The translations under genes were made by a program, and so were the position numbers. The notes beneath the pieces were generated by a model, which was not told the origin of the DNA, made no database searches, and saw only the letters and a list, made by a program, of their open reading frames with translations. Of a DNA stretch of 64,000 nt, positions 32,443 to 43,111 are shown piece after piece. How positions within the stretch are numbered: the first letter of the stretch is position 1; the number at the start of each line of letters is the position of its first letter. The stretch lies in the NCBI GenBank assembly GCA_902806595.1, contig CADCXC010000047.1, positions 186,001 to 250,000 of the forward strand, in the 5' to 3' direction. This stretch comes from Pyrenopolyporus hunteri (taxonomy: Eukaryota > Ascomycota > Sordariomycetes > Xylariales > Hypoxylaceae).

Positions 32443-34312
32443 ATGGTACGCGCCGCAGCCATTGCGCCGGCCGCTTCGTCCGCCACACGTCCCAGCAGAC
32501 CAAAAGCGAGGTCAACCTCCATGGGAAGCTTTCGTGCGGGCTCGCCTCTACCAACCCTCGCACCAAGCCGAGCATTATCCTCGACCTTCCGCCGTGTGTC
32601 TACCCAACATCATTATCAGACGTTCCCGACGCTTCCCCCGAGGACGGCAGGCCGGAGGCCGGGGACAGGCTCCAGTTCTTCCGATTCCCAACGTCACGGC
32701 CACCATGGCGCAACGACCCCTCTGCCTATTAAGCAGCTGGTTCTCCTAGCATTCCTGTCCTTATCCGAACAGACGGCGCTTAATTCAATATCGCCCTATC
32801 TACCCGAGATGATCGAATCATTTCCTGGCGTCAGCCATGATCAGGTCGGCCTATACGTGGGTCTGTTAGCCTCTACCTTCGCCTTCGCTCAGCTGGCAAC
32901 AAATCTCTTCTGGGGATACTTATCGGATATCGTCGGGCGGAAGCCTGTCATGCTTCTAGGCACTCTGCTGCTATGCTTCTGCTTTGCAGCTTTCGGGTTT
33001 TGCACTAGATACTGGCATATCATTTTGGTACATGTGGCCATGGGTCTTCTTAACGGCAATGCCGCCATAGTGCCCACATGCCTGGGGGAATTGACGGATC
33101 GGAGTAATCAGAGTAAAGCTTTTACCTGGCTACCCGTCGTATACAGCTTAGGTAGTATCACTGGGCCCGCGCTCGGCGGACTGCTAGTCGGCACGGTCGC
33201 GGGAGACAGCTATCCGTTCGTAGCCCCGAATATACTGGGAGCTTCCCTTCTCGCGCTCAGCGTGGTTGTGCTAGGAATCTGGTTCGAGGAGCCGATGGAA
33301 GAGCTAGGAGATGTCCCTAGTTGGACTGAGCGCCTCCCATGGGCATCTGGTTCTACGAAGCAGGACAAAAAGGGATCGCCAGGAGGTACGGGCGCCGGCG
33401 ACGAGCAAGTACGGCTCGATGAGGAACAAGTAGGAGAGGACAGCACCCTGCTGGGACCTCACGAAGACGAAAACGACGACGACCCGAAATCGTCACCACA
33501 GCATGATACTACCACGTGGCGTCAGCTCTTAAACCGTACGACGGTAGTTCTCCTAATTACGCACTTGGTTTTCCAGCTATCAAACAGCTCTTTCAATAGT
33601 TTATATCCCATATTTGCGTCTGGAAAAGCACCCACAGGCAGAGATTTGCATGCGGACGTCATCGGAGTGTCTCTATCTGTCGCCGGGATATTCACCATTC
33701 TCTTCCAGCTATTCCTTTTCCGGCCGTTGAAATCCCGCCTAGGAAACGTAAGGTCATATCGGGGTTCTTTACTCGGTTTCGCGATCACTATGGCACTGAT
33801 GCCGTTCGTCGGTTACGTCGATTCGAAGCCGCCATTCGGCATAGGTGATAGTAAAATATGGGTATACGTAGAGATTGGTGTGGTACTGATCGTCAAGAAC
33901 ATCTGTGCCGTCGGGGGTCTATCGAGCGTCATGTTACTAGTAAGCTTTTCTTTTATACCAAGGGGACGTCTTGAAAACCGAACGCCACGGCTAAAGTACT
34001 ATCCAGATAACGAATGCCGCACCAACTCACTCAAGTCTAGGAACGCTCAACGGCATTGCGCAGACTCTTTCGGCGGCCGGCAGAAGCGTAGGACCTTTCC
34101 TTTCCGGTGGACTTTTTACCGTCTCAACGCATGTCCAACCTAAAGGCGAAGCTCTTGCTTGGGGCTTATTTGCAGGAATTGCCCTTGCTGGGTGGCTGGG
34201 GAGTTACGCCATTCATGGCGAAGGCCTTGAGAGCACCGACGACGGTTATGAAGAGGAGGAGGATGACGGGGAGGTGGAAAGCGTCGAACCCGCCGACAGC
34301 GAACGCGCATGA
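32443..34312 (+). CDS. Major facilitator superfamily transporter (DHA1-like)
   Basis: Exons 32443..33939 and 34007..34312 give 600 aa; the intron is phase 0 with GTAAGC, CTAAAG and CCAG. Residues 1-95 are a basic Ser/Pro-rich cytosolic tail. The first membrane half begins KQLVLLAFLSLSEQTALNSI, and motif A is GYLSDIVGRKPVMLLG. A GPALGGLLVGT motif (antiporter motif C-like) follows. An acidic hydrophilic central loop (about residues 285-365) separates the halves. The second half ends with LGTLNGIAQTLSAAGRSVGP, and the C-terminal tail is very acidic. It resembles the fungal MFS group related to plant zinc-induced facilitators and tetracycline-type exporters. The substrate is unknown. The start is the first ATG of the frame. 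Confidence 0.88.
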
Positions 34313-35460
34313 TTTCGCGTATGTCAGCATATAGACAAGAGAGTATATGTGTACGTCTGCTTACGTGGACCTTCGGTTGCAAGCCGCGGAGCCGGGTAGC
34401 CGTTTTGAAGGCAATGACGACGACTCAAAACAGCCCCTCAGCCTCATATCCGGGTTGCAGAACCTCGTCCAACGACCATAGCATGCATACCCTGTTCTAC
34501 CATATGGATACCTGGAGGTGACCGGCTCACTTAACCTCGAGCGACTGTAATGAGTTACCCACACCCATACCGGGGATTCTGCATCTCGGCTGCATTCGCC
34601 AAGTGAAAATCGGCGATGCTGGTGTGGATAAAAAAAAAAAAATTTAGACGCCTGTTTTCGGCGATCATATTTCTTCGTCCCCCAATCTAGTCTGGTAATA
34701 GGACTGGGGGGTTATGTTGCGCATACGGCTACAAGTTATCCGTTAGCAAACGACTAAGAGCTATGATAATGATGATGATAATAATAATAATGGCTGGACT
34801 GGCGGATGCGCGTGCTGGACTTGGGATCGAAAACAGACGAAGCTGATCCTTACACGGGATCAAATTTAGATATTACCCTATGCTTAGCAATTGATTTGTA
34901 TACATTCTCGATATGTCTAAGTCGGATGCTTTTTCCAATTTGGATAACTAAGGTGAGGCACCTCCTCATCGGTGGCTTGCTCCTGAATCACAAAAAGGGT
35001 TGCTCTTAACGAAGGACGAAAAGGGATTATATTACCGATAAGAGGCGCAACAGGTCCCGAGCCCCCACCCAATATCGCGAGGAGTGAGTTTATCTAGACG
35101 TCGTAATAGAAATGTCTAATTAGGCTTACGGGGTAAGGCCACTCTGTCTCCGTGCGCGCCTCACCTCGAGTACACAGAAGAGCGAATAGAGACACTTCAT
35201 CAGCCCATCAGCTGTACCGTACCAATGAGGCTGGCCCTACGCGAACGTCTCTCTCGGCCAATCCCTCACCTAGGTAGGTAAGTAGGTATCTATATATCCG
35301 TAAGTACGCAATCTATCGCCAAAGCCCGGTGATTATGCATCACGATGCATACACAATCATGACAAGACGAATATCGGGGCTATGAAAAAGCCACTCAGCA
35401 AGTCAAACGCGGGCTGGGGAAACGTAGCCAATGATTTTCAACGATGTACGTCCTATGCCC

Positions 35461-35510
35461 TCGACAACAATCGACCACAATCGACCACAATCGACAGCAA
35501 TCGACAACAA
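35461..35510 (+). repeat. 10-bp tandem repeat, five copies
   Basis: Five contiguous units of TCGACNACAA (variants CAA, CCA, CCA, AGC, CAA in the middle positions). Confidence 0.85.
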
Positions 35511-36468
35511 GGATAGTGGTGTGTGTGTGCGCGAGCAGCGGCTCTTCCCTCCTTAACCACTCCTTAACCTCCCTCCACACCCCCATTAACTTGGGTATAG
35601 ACGAACCATATAATGGACCTGTTGGCTCCGGTGTTATAATCGATGAGGTAATCGAGGGTCATACGGTAGGTATTGAAGTTATTTGGCCCTTCCCGGCGGG
35701 CCGATTCTAGAGATGGCTTCATCCAGGTCTATGGGATTTTTGTATGTTATGGCAAGTTAATCCCAGAAGATACCTAGCAGTACCAAGCATTGGATGCATG
35801 TGATGGCGCGGGAAAAAGACTTGGAACCCCGCGCTTGATGTTCCAAATTTAAAACGGAGGTACGTACTGCCTGAGATTTACATACGGATTACCTTATAGC
35901 AATTACGTAGAGGTGTCCCGGAATAGTAAAGTCGCTCCCATTAGGCCAATGGGAATAAATACATTTAAAATAAAATAAGACGCATAAATTACTCCGTGAA
36001 AATAGTTATCTCATAAAAGCGTCCCCTAGTGAGAGAGTACATACAGATGGCATGTACGTACATAGTATGTACTGTACCTGTACCCACCTACCCACATCCT
36101 GGAGGCTGGTACAATGCCTACGGTGGTATAGACGCTTTGCACAGCCCTACCGCCTCGTGACGGTTCAGCTGAAACCCGAAGCTTAATTGGCCTATCCCAC
36201 GCTAGTACCTTCCATATTTTATTCCAAAACGAAATGAAAGACCAAAAACAGGGGGTAAATAAAAATAAAAAAGGAAAAAAAGAAGAAGAAAAAAAATCCA
36301 TACCTTACGCGTATTATTCCTATGTTCCTATATACCGAAGTTGCGATTCCCCATCATCACTAGATACCTACCTAGGCACCTACCTAACCTGCCGAGCGAA
36401 CATCCGCGGGTCCATTGACGAATCTACTCAATCCTACGTCAGCAACCCTCGCGGACTAAATGGCATAG

Positions 36469-36954
36469 GGAGCAGAATACCTTGCTTCCCCGGTCGTGGA
36501 CGGGGTGCTCCGCTCTCGTGAGGCCACCGATGCGATAATCACCTTTTCTCGAAAGAGTTCATCCCTGTCTAAGATCATTCCAAAGATCACGCTACGGCTT
36601 CTAGAAGAAAACCCGTTCTGGAATGCACCATGACAAATATTCCAATTATATCGCAACGTAGAAGATGATAACCTGCCATTCGCGATATTATTGGGTAGCC
36701 CTATTTCAGCCTCCTCGCCGGCTGGTGGCCCCCCCTTTGCGAATTTACTCCCTGGATTCCCATGGGGGATACCGGGGAGTGCTGTATACAGAGGTGTATC
36801 GTCCAGTAACGTGGACATGCCGCATATAAGCTTAGACGCGACGCGACCAGGGTTGCTACAGGGTTACCGTACATATTTACCAGCAATATGGGACCTTGAT
36901 CCAGCTGGACCAGGTCACCTCTACCTTGTTACTAACCTTGGCCGGCCAGACTAA
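36469..36954 (+). pseudogene. Possible gene remnant (overlapping open frames)
   Basis: A plus-strand frame is open from 36469 to a TGA at 36631 and again to a stop at 36952. Its translation is well mixed (GVLRSREATDAIITFSRKSS, then HISLDATRPGLLQGY). On the minus strand an ATG-started 120-codon frame covers 36456..36818 (MSTLLDDTPLYTALPGIPHG). Either could be the real remnant. No domain is recognised and no introns could be placed, so this is recorded only as a coding-like relic. Confidence 0.2.
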
Positions 36955-38160
36955 CCACTTGGTACCCATCATTTAGACACCACCAACAAGAATCGATGTC
37001 CGGTCCATTCCAAAAAGAGCCTTCCGAGTAGATCGGCGCCACGGCACGAATCGAGTTACTGTGCTTCCTAATTCGACAGCCTTATACCCTAAATTCTGAC
37101 GAACATGGGGCTCCTATCCGCTACAGCGGAATGGCCGATTTCATCCTCGGCTTGTCAAAGGTAGTTGATCACGGAATGTAGCATTCCAATCCTATTGGAG
37201 GTTTAATGGTAGACCCGTTCTATGATAGCACTATAGCTTCCCGTCTAGTATCTTTTTTTCGTTCCTCTTGAGGCTATTGTTACAGCTCTCGACAGGGTCT
37301 CCCTACGTCTACAGTCATCCAATCAGATTCCGATATCGACGTCTACCGAGAAGAGCTCCCGGTGTCTCCTGGGTTTCTAGAATTCGTTCTCCATTTCTAC
37401 ACTATACCGAGTATCAGCTTAGGTAGTCAAGCAACAGAATGCTGATGTGAATCCCCCGTAAAACGGGTATTGAGCGTCGTCAGCAACTGGCCCCACGATA
37501 GACATGTCTGGTTTTGGGTTCGAAGTCGAACCTGAATCTGGTTTCTAAATTCAGCCTTGCTGAGTAGACCAACCCTTATTGGGCTATATGAATGCTGTGG
37601 TATAGATCTAAGATAAGATTGAAGGTGCTATATCGATAACCTCATAGTTGAACCGCCGGTATGGGTGGGCGTCTACCCAGAGGTTCTTGTGATCTTCTCA
37701 CCCCTCCCGGTGGAATAACCGGCGCAATACTCTCACGATCTATCGCTACAATAGTCATCCCTCTCTAAATCTCACCATACGTTATCCTCTCGGGTTATTC
37801 TAGTGACTTTAATCTTAGGGGCTGCTTAGCTGCCGCCCCGTTCTCCACGGAACAGCAGCCAGAAGGACTCTTAAGCAGTTTAATCCGGAAATATAAGCAT
37901 CTATGATATCATCAGAAGGTAGAGTACATAAAGTCGACTCTATCCCCGAAAGTAATTTCTTCGGAATCTACATATAATTTGACAACCTCGAAGCTTACCG
38001 ATCTATATTTGCTTAGTACTCTCGGTTACGAGCTATAACACTGCGACCTTCTTATAGAGTCCCTTTTCCGACGACGAAAATCTACACGCACTTCCTAGGG
38101 TCCGAGGTCGCGATCCAAGATATTCAACCGATCTTAAAACATCTGTCCAAGACACTTACC

Positions 38161-38992
38161 ATGTCTTCGTCACGGTCCGAGGGAAATAGTCATAGAGGCT
38201 CTCGTGGCAGCAAGGGAAGACAAGTACGTGAGGGCTTTCAATTCGTAAATTCCTCCCCACGGTTCAATATGAGCTATGGCCCTCCCCTACTCAACCATAT
38301 GTGCTTTATCGTACGAGCTAACATATCGCCGTAATAGTCCTCGTTCCAGCAACTCATTGAATCACTACGTACCCATCGGGTCAACACGCTCACTGAACTC
38401 TGCCGGATCGAGCGAGTGGCCGCTAGCTGCGAAAATGAGGAAGATGCGCAAGCATTCCAAGCACCAATGACCTCCGCATGGGATTACTATGTGAATAGCA
38501 ACCAGTTCCTAACGGAGCTCAGGGGCCTGACGCGCAACTATCCCATCTCGGGGGAGCTCGTCGACCAAGCGCACCAGCTCGTCCGAAACGATCCGAACTC
38601 CAACCGCAGTTGGAATTTGGCATGGCTGTGCTTAGTGAAGATACGTGACGAGTGAGTCCTACTTTTCTAGACAACTATTTGGAACTCTCAAGCCCAAGAC
38701 GTAACCCCCTGGGTCTACGCCCCCCTCCCCCGCTCCCTTCTCTCTTTTTTACCTTCTGCCTCTTACCTCTCGTTTATTCTGCGTGATAAATCACCTCCTC
38801 TGACCTAATTTTTGAAATAGGGGACTGATTCCAAGTTATGCGCAATCCGACGCGTGGCGAAGGGAGATGTGGGGCGGCCGCGATCCCACGCAGGAAGAAG
38901 CAGATCAACTAGCTCAGTGCTTTGAGTACGAATGGACACAGGCAGTTGAGAATATGCTACGGCACTGGCCTGTGGCGCCGACATGGTACTAA
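38161..38992 (+). CDS. Unrecognised 182-aa protein, three exons
   Basis: Exons 38161..38223, 38338..38651 and 38821..38992 give 182 aa. Introns are GTACGT...AATAG (114 bp, with GAGCTAACAT branch) and GTGAGT...AATAG (169 bp, with GACCTAATTT branch). The first exon is Ser/Arg/Gly-rich (MSSSRSEGNSHRGSRGSKGR). The rest looks alpha-helical, with FQQLIESLRTHRVNTLTELC, LTELRGLTRNYPISGELVDQ and a Trp-rich end (DAWRREMWGG, YEWTQAVENMLRHW). I do not recognise the family, and it may be lineage-restricted. Splice quality and codon regularity support coding. Confidence 0.65.
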
Positions 38993-40631
38993 GTTGACCA
39001 GAATTCCTTTCAACTCATTCTTATTTTTTTTTTCCCCGGTCCTACCTCACTTGCCCATTTCATGGGTTTCCGGCTTGTAAGGCGCCTGCTACGTTGTGCA
39101 GGCCTCCTCCACCGCACCACTTGCATAGAATGCTCTTCTTTAGAAAAGGGGGTTGTTCAAGCTCATGCACATTTACAGGGTTTTCTTTTCGTATGACGTG
39201 GCATGATATAGATGGATACGGCATGGCTTAACTATAGACTGGCTTGTATTTTGGGCATTTTGGTATTTGCATCCGTGGCGTTTTCAATTCTATCTTTTCC
39301 CTTCTTGTTCAGAACGATATTTGATTCTCAGCCTCTTATTTGGGTTTCCGTATTACTTTTCTTGTTCTTTCATTAGAATATCAATTCTATTTCCCTCTAG
39401 ATACTCTCCTTTCGTTGTTGATCTGCTTTCGAACTCTTCTGAGCTATATAACCTTCGCATACCTAGGTAGCTAACAATAAAGGCAGAACCACGTGTACAT
39501 TGGCCTACCACTCGACTAGGCTTGAATACAGGGCCGGAAATGGGATCTTGACGCTGATATACGGCCGGTACGGCTCAGTACGGGTATCTCTGGTTGTCCC
39601 TAAAATTTTAATGCGGTGCATTTAAGACGGTGAATATTAGGAGTTATTGGAAGCCTGCCGGTTATCGTCTGTCAAAGGAGGGAGCAGGCTGTTCAGGCTC
39701 ATAAGGGTCCTAGCATCAGCGCCCATCCACACTATGTCAAGAACGAGAATGAAACCCTTCTTTCAACTAGACTAGTATATTACGGGTGGGTAGGCTACAG
39801 ATTCATCTTCGTACATGACATGTCTTGAATGCGATACTTTCGACACACGAGAACCCTAGATTGGTGTAGGGTAGTGAAGCTTCTGGGTAGTATAAAGAGT
39901 AGCCGCCTCTTTTCTTACGCCTAGCCCGCAGATAATTGTAGGCTGAAGGATAACGGAGTTCGAACGAGGTGTGACTCCGAGAACACTGGTAGTGTACTTG
40001 ATCATATCTATAGCATCGTTATCTCGACTATTTCCATCCACCACCAGGTAGGAAACACCTAGTTCCGCTTCTTGAGCTACCCACCCCCTTTCTCTCTTCT
40101 CTTTGTTTAAAGCTGCCTGTTTCCTCTCTCCAGACAATCCATAACATATGTTACTCACCTGCTTAGAAACCCAGATGCATAGCCACTGACCACCGTGCCT
40201 CTATCAATTCTAACCAATTGTGCATCGAGGCTTAAGAAACAACGCTTAGAGCATCATCCAACATGACGTACCCGGTTTCTGGAGTAAATCAGCTCATTTC
40301 CGAACCTCCTGTATATAACCTAGATGAGATATCTATGGTCGGTAATCTCACGCAGTACCCTCGTTCGGCTCGACAATCATGGCATGGTGTCATGTCGGTT
40401 CCGAACGATACCCTTGACTCACCTTAGATTTCGAATCCGAGACCTTTTCGACTATGGCACAGTCATCCACGAAAGTCCTGAGAAATTGATGCTGAGGCTC
40501 CATCACCAAAATCCCGAAATGATGATAGCAGTTGTTAGGCACGCATGGGTTTCCAAGCATGTGGAAATGGGTGTTCCATGCGTTGTGCGGTTTAGCGTAT
40601 TGCTTCGGTACCGCGACGTCGACATAATAAT
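38993..40631. other. Intergenic stretch, no gene seen
   Basis: T-rich just after the preceding gene, then mixed composition. An ATG-started 54-codon frame at 40263 (MTYPVSGVNQLISEPP) and a 110-codon frame at 40324-40656 lie next to the remnant that follows, but neither could be spliced into a consistent model. Confidence 0.4.
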
Positions 40632-41472
40632 CAAGAGAGACAGCCGGAGCCGATGACCAATCGCACCTATATCATCAACTTCGCCAACTAAAGCCACTGG
40701 CGGTATGGCCCGGGTGGACTATACCCCCGGAAGGCACTACGTCACCAGAGGACCCAAATGGGCTTTATACCATTCATGAAGAAGATAAAATGTCTGTTCC
40801 GTTGCCGCCGGACCCGGAACCACCGCATCCATTGCCTAACTTCGACTACTTCGGCGAATTTCAAGCTCAATTTGAAGAACGTCAGTCGTGATTCCTTGAC
40901 GCCTGGAGACAGGCTAGCGAAAATTGCCAGGGCCTTTGACCGTATCAAATCCAAAAAAGCGCTTTCCCATTGTTTCACCGGGGCAATCTATTCCACCAAG
41001 ATTACCACATGGTACCCAGGACATACCAGTGGCCCCGCATCTCACTGGATTTACCGGATTTACCGGGCTCATTATACTCTCCAAGTCTCTCAGGCTTCCC
41101 AGAACATGCCGATCGCATAAACTTGCCTGACTCTCAGGGCTACCTACGTTACTGAAGAGGCTTACCGAGATCACTAGAATCGCCGGCGGCACCGGAACAC
41201 CCAGGGTTATCAGAAGCCTCAGGAAGGTGGTCGAGCAGATTACCACGAAGCAGGCCATCGAGAAGGCCATCAAGGTGGCCGTCGAGGAGGTAATCGTCAT
41301 AGCCAGTGTGGTCTATAAGCACCGAGTACTAGTTCAGATGCGAATTCGTCCGAGAAAAAAAGCAACAGAGCGTAACGGAAGAAGAAATGGCGTCAGTCTC
41401 TCACGGAATCACCCCTCACACGGCTTATTGAGAGGTTATGATTACCTCTCGGTAGGTGCCTATATACGGTAG
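40632..41472 (+). pseudogene. Probable decayed gene, proline/leucine-rich
   Basis: One plus-strand frame is open from about 40632 except for stops at 40889, about 40938 and 41153. It reads MSVPLPPDPEPPHPLPNFDY, then FLDAWRQASENCQG, then LPDLPGSLYSPSLSGFPEHA. From 41155 another frame is open to 41472 and includes RSLRKVVEQITTKQAIEKAI, a convincing amphipathic helix followed by a hydrophobic stretch. Splitting across frames with few stops suggests a pseudogene, or a multi-exon gene whose junctions I could not find. No family is recognised. Confidence 0.3.
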
Positions 41473-42103
41473 TCATGACAGATGGTATTCAAGGACGGAG
41501 GTCAGTTGAAGTCGTGACTCTGGCGGCACGAACGAGATGATGGAAAAAAAAAAAGGTAAAGGGGAAAGAGAGGTAGCGGTACTTAAAAGGGGAATAGAGA
41601 AGAGTTAACCTCGGACCAGCTTAGGGACAGCTGGGGCCAGCTGTGCTTGGTCCTTCTAGGAACTCTAGCCCATCTGCGCCGGGCCCCATCCTTTACCATG
41701 TATGGGATAGATCGGCGGTACCCCGCCCCCGCCTCGATCTCGACATACGCAGTAGCAGGCGCGGGTTGAAACGGCTCAGACGGATACAGATACGCAGGCA
41801 GAGGGTAGTCACCACCCGAGATAAGACATAGTACCAGTACCTGTGGTAGAAATTGAGATTCGGGGACATTGACTTCATTTTGAACCAATCCAAAATAAAA
41901 CATTAAACCAATTCTGGCCTATCATTGTATTGCCGCATCATCACATCATCGCATCATCGCATCGTCGCATCGTCGCATCGTCGTGTGTCGCGTACTAACC
42001 CAGCACATACCTACCCGGTCGAAATATACCCCGAACAACGAATCTCACCTGTCACCGCATTTACCTGACCGTGGCCGGACACAAACCCCGGCGGCCTCAT
42101 CCA
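41473..42103. other. Upstream region of QPRT gene with minisatellite
   Basis: No gene supported. It has an A-tract at 41546-41556 and a CATCATCG/CATCGTCG array at 41935-41984 about 120 bp before the QPRT ATG. Confidence 0.45.
41935..41984 (+). repeat. GCATCATC/GCATCGTC minisatellite
   Basis: Five to six imperfect units of 8-10 bp, changing from GCATCATC to GCATCGTC along the array. Confidence 0.8.
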
Positions 42104-43111
42104 ATGCATTCGGACCAACCAATCCATCACGGCTCATTGGAGCATCTTTTGCCGCCGAGCTGGAAGGCCCAAATCACGGCCTGGCTCGCGGAGGACACGC
42201 CATCTTTCGACTACGCCGGCTACGTCGTCGGCGAGCACCCTCGTACCGCCACACTCTGGGCTAAGAGTGCCGGTATCGTCGCCGGCATTCCCTTCTTCAA
42301 CGAGATCTTCAAGCAATGCGGTTGCGAGGTCGAATGGCATTCCAAGGAGGGAAGCTACATCGACCGTCCCAAGGACGGTTCGGGTAAGACGAAGGTTGCG
42401 ACCGTGACCGGTCCAGCCCGTGGCCTGTTGTTGGGAGAACGGGTAGGGCTGAACTTGCTGGCGCGTTGCTCGGGCATTGCCACCGTCAGCCGCGATATGC
42501 TGCTCACTCTACGTAGCGCGGGTTACGATGGTGTTCTAGCGGGTACTCGCAAGACGACGCCGGGTTTCCGTTTGGTCGAGAAGTACGGCATGCTCGTTGG
42601 CGGGGCCGATACCCACCGCATGGACCTTAGCTCTATGATCATGCTCAAGGACAACCACGTATGGAGCCGCGGCAGCATTAAAGAGGCGGTACAGGCCGCC
42701 AAGATGGTCGGCGGCTTTGCTCTCAAGGTCGAGGTCGAGGTCCAGAATGAGGACGAGGCAAACGAGGCCATCGCTGCCGGCGCCGACGTCGTCATGCTGG
42801 ACAATTTCACAGGCGACGGCGTCAAGGCCACGGCTAGGAATCTGAGAGAAAAGTGGAAGGGAAAACGCGAGTTTCTCATTGAGGTATCCGGTGGCTTGCG
42901 GGAGGACAACGTGTTCAACTACGCCCATAATGGTGAGTTACGCCCATTCGTTGCTCATTTCCTTCCTCACTTAACGAGTATTCCTCCTTCCTTTACTGAC
43001 GACGGCATATTAGATGTTGATATCATCTCTACAAGTGCAATCCATCAAGGCACGCCGCACGTGGACTTCTCTCTCAAGATCAACCAGGATGAAATCACAA
43101 AGAGCGCATGA
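42104..43111 (+). CDS. BNA6: Nicotinate-nucleotide pyrophosphorylase (quinolinate phosphoribosyltransferase)
   Basis: The enzyme converts quinolinate and PRPP to nicotinate mononucleotide in de novo NAD synthesis. Exons 42104..42932 and 43014..43111 give 308 aa, the family length. The start is the first ATG; earlier in-frame codons lack one. Motifs include VTGPARGLLLGERVGLNLLA (PRPP/quinolinate binding), GVLAGTRKTTPGFRLVEKYG, MLKDNHVW, ADVVMLDNFTGDGVK and FLIEVSGGLREDNVFNYA, with DVDIISTSAIHQ after the intron. The single intron is 81 bp with GTGAGT and TTAG. It is a multiple of three and has no stop in frame, so retention would insert 27 residues just before the conserved DVDIIS strand. No neighbour belongs to the same pathway. 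Confidence 0.95.
   Translation: MHSDQPIHHGSLEHLLPPSWKAQITAWLAEDTPSFDYAGYVVGEHPRTATLWAKSAGIVAGIPFFNEIFKQCGCEVEWHSKEGSYIDRPKDGSGKTKVATVTGPARGLLLGERVGLNLLARCSGIATVSRDMLLTLRSAGYDGVLAGTRKTTPGFRLVEKYGMLVGGADTHRMDLSSMIMLKDNHVWSRGSIKEAVQAAKMVGGFALKVEVEVQNEDEANEAIAAGADVVMLDNFTGDGVKATARNLREKWKGKREFLIEVSGGLREDNVFNYAHNGELRPFVAHFLPHLTSIPPSFTDDGILDVDIISTSAIHQGTPHVDFSLKINQDEITKSA

Larger units (their letters stand above)
34313..38160. other. Long intergenic stretch with possible decayed frames
   Basis: About 3.8 kb without a confidently called gene. It includes an A-tract at 34629-34642, a GAT/AAT microsatellite at about 34763-34790, the decamer array at 35461-35510, AT-rich sequence at 35930-36010, an A-rich run at about 36255-36297 and a coding-like stretch at 36456-36954. 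The last kilobase has no long open frame. Confidence 0.4.
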
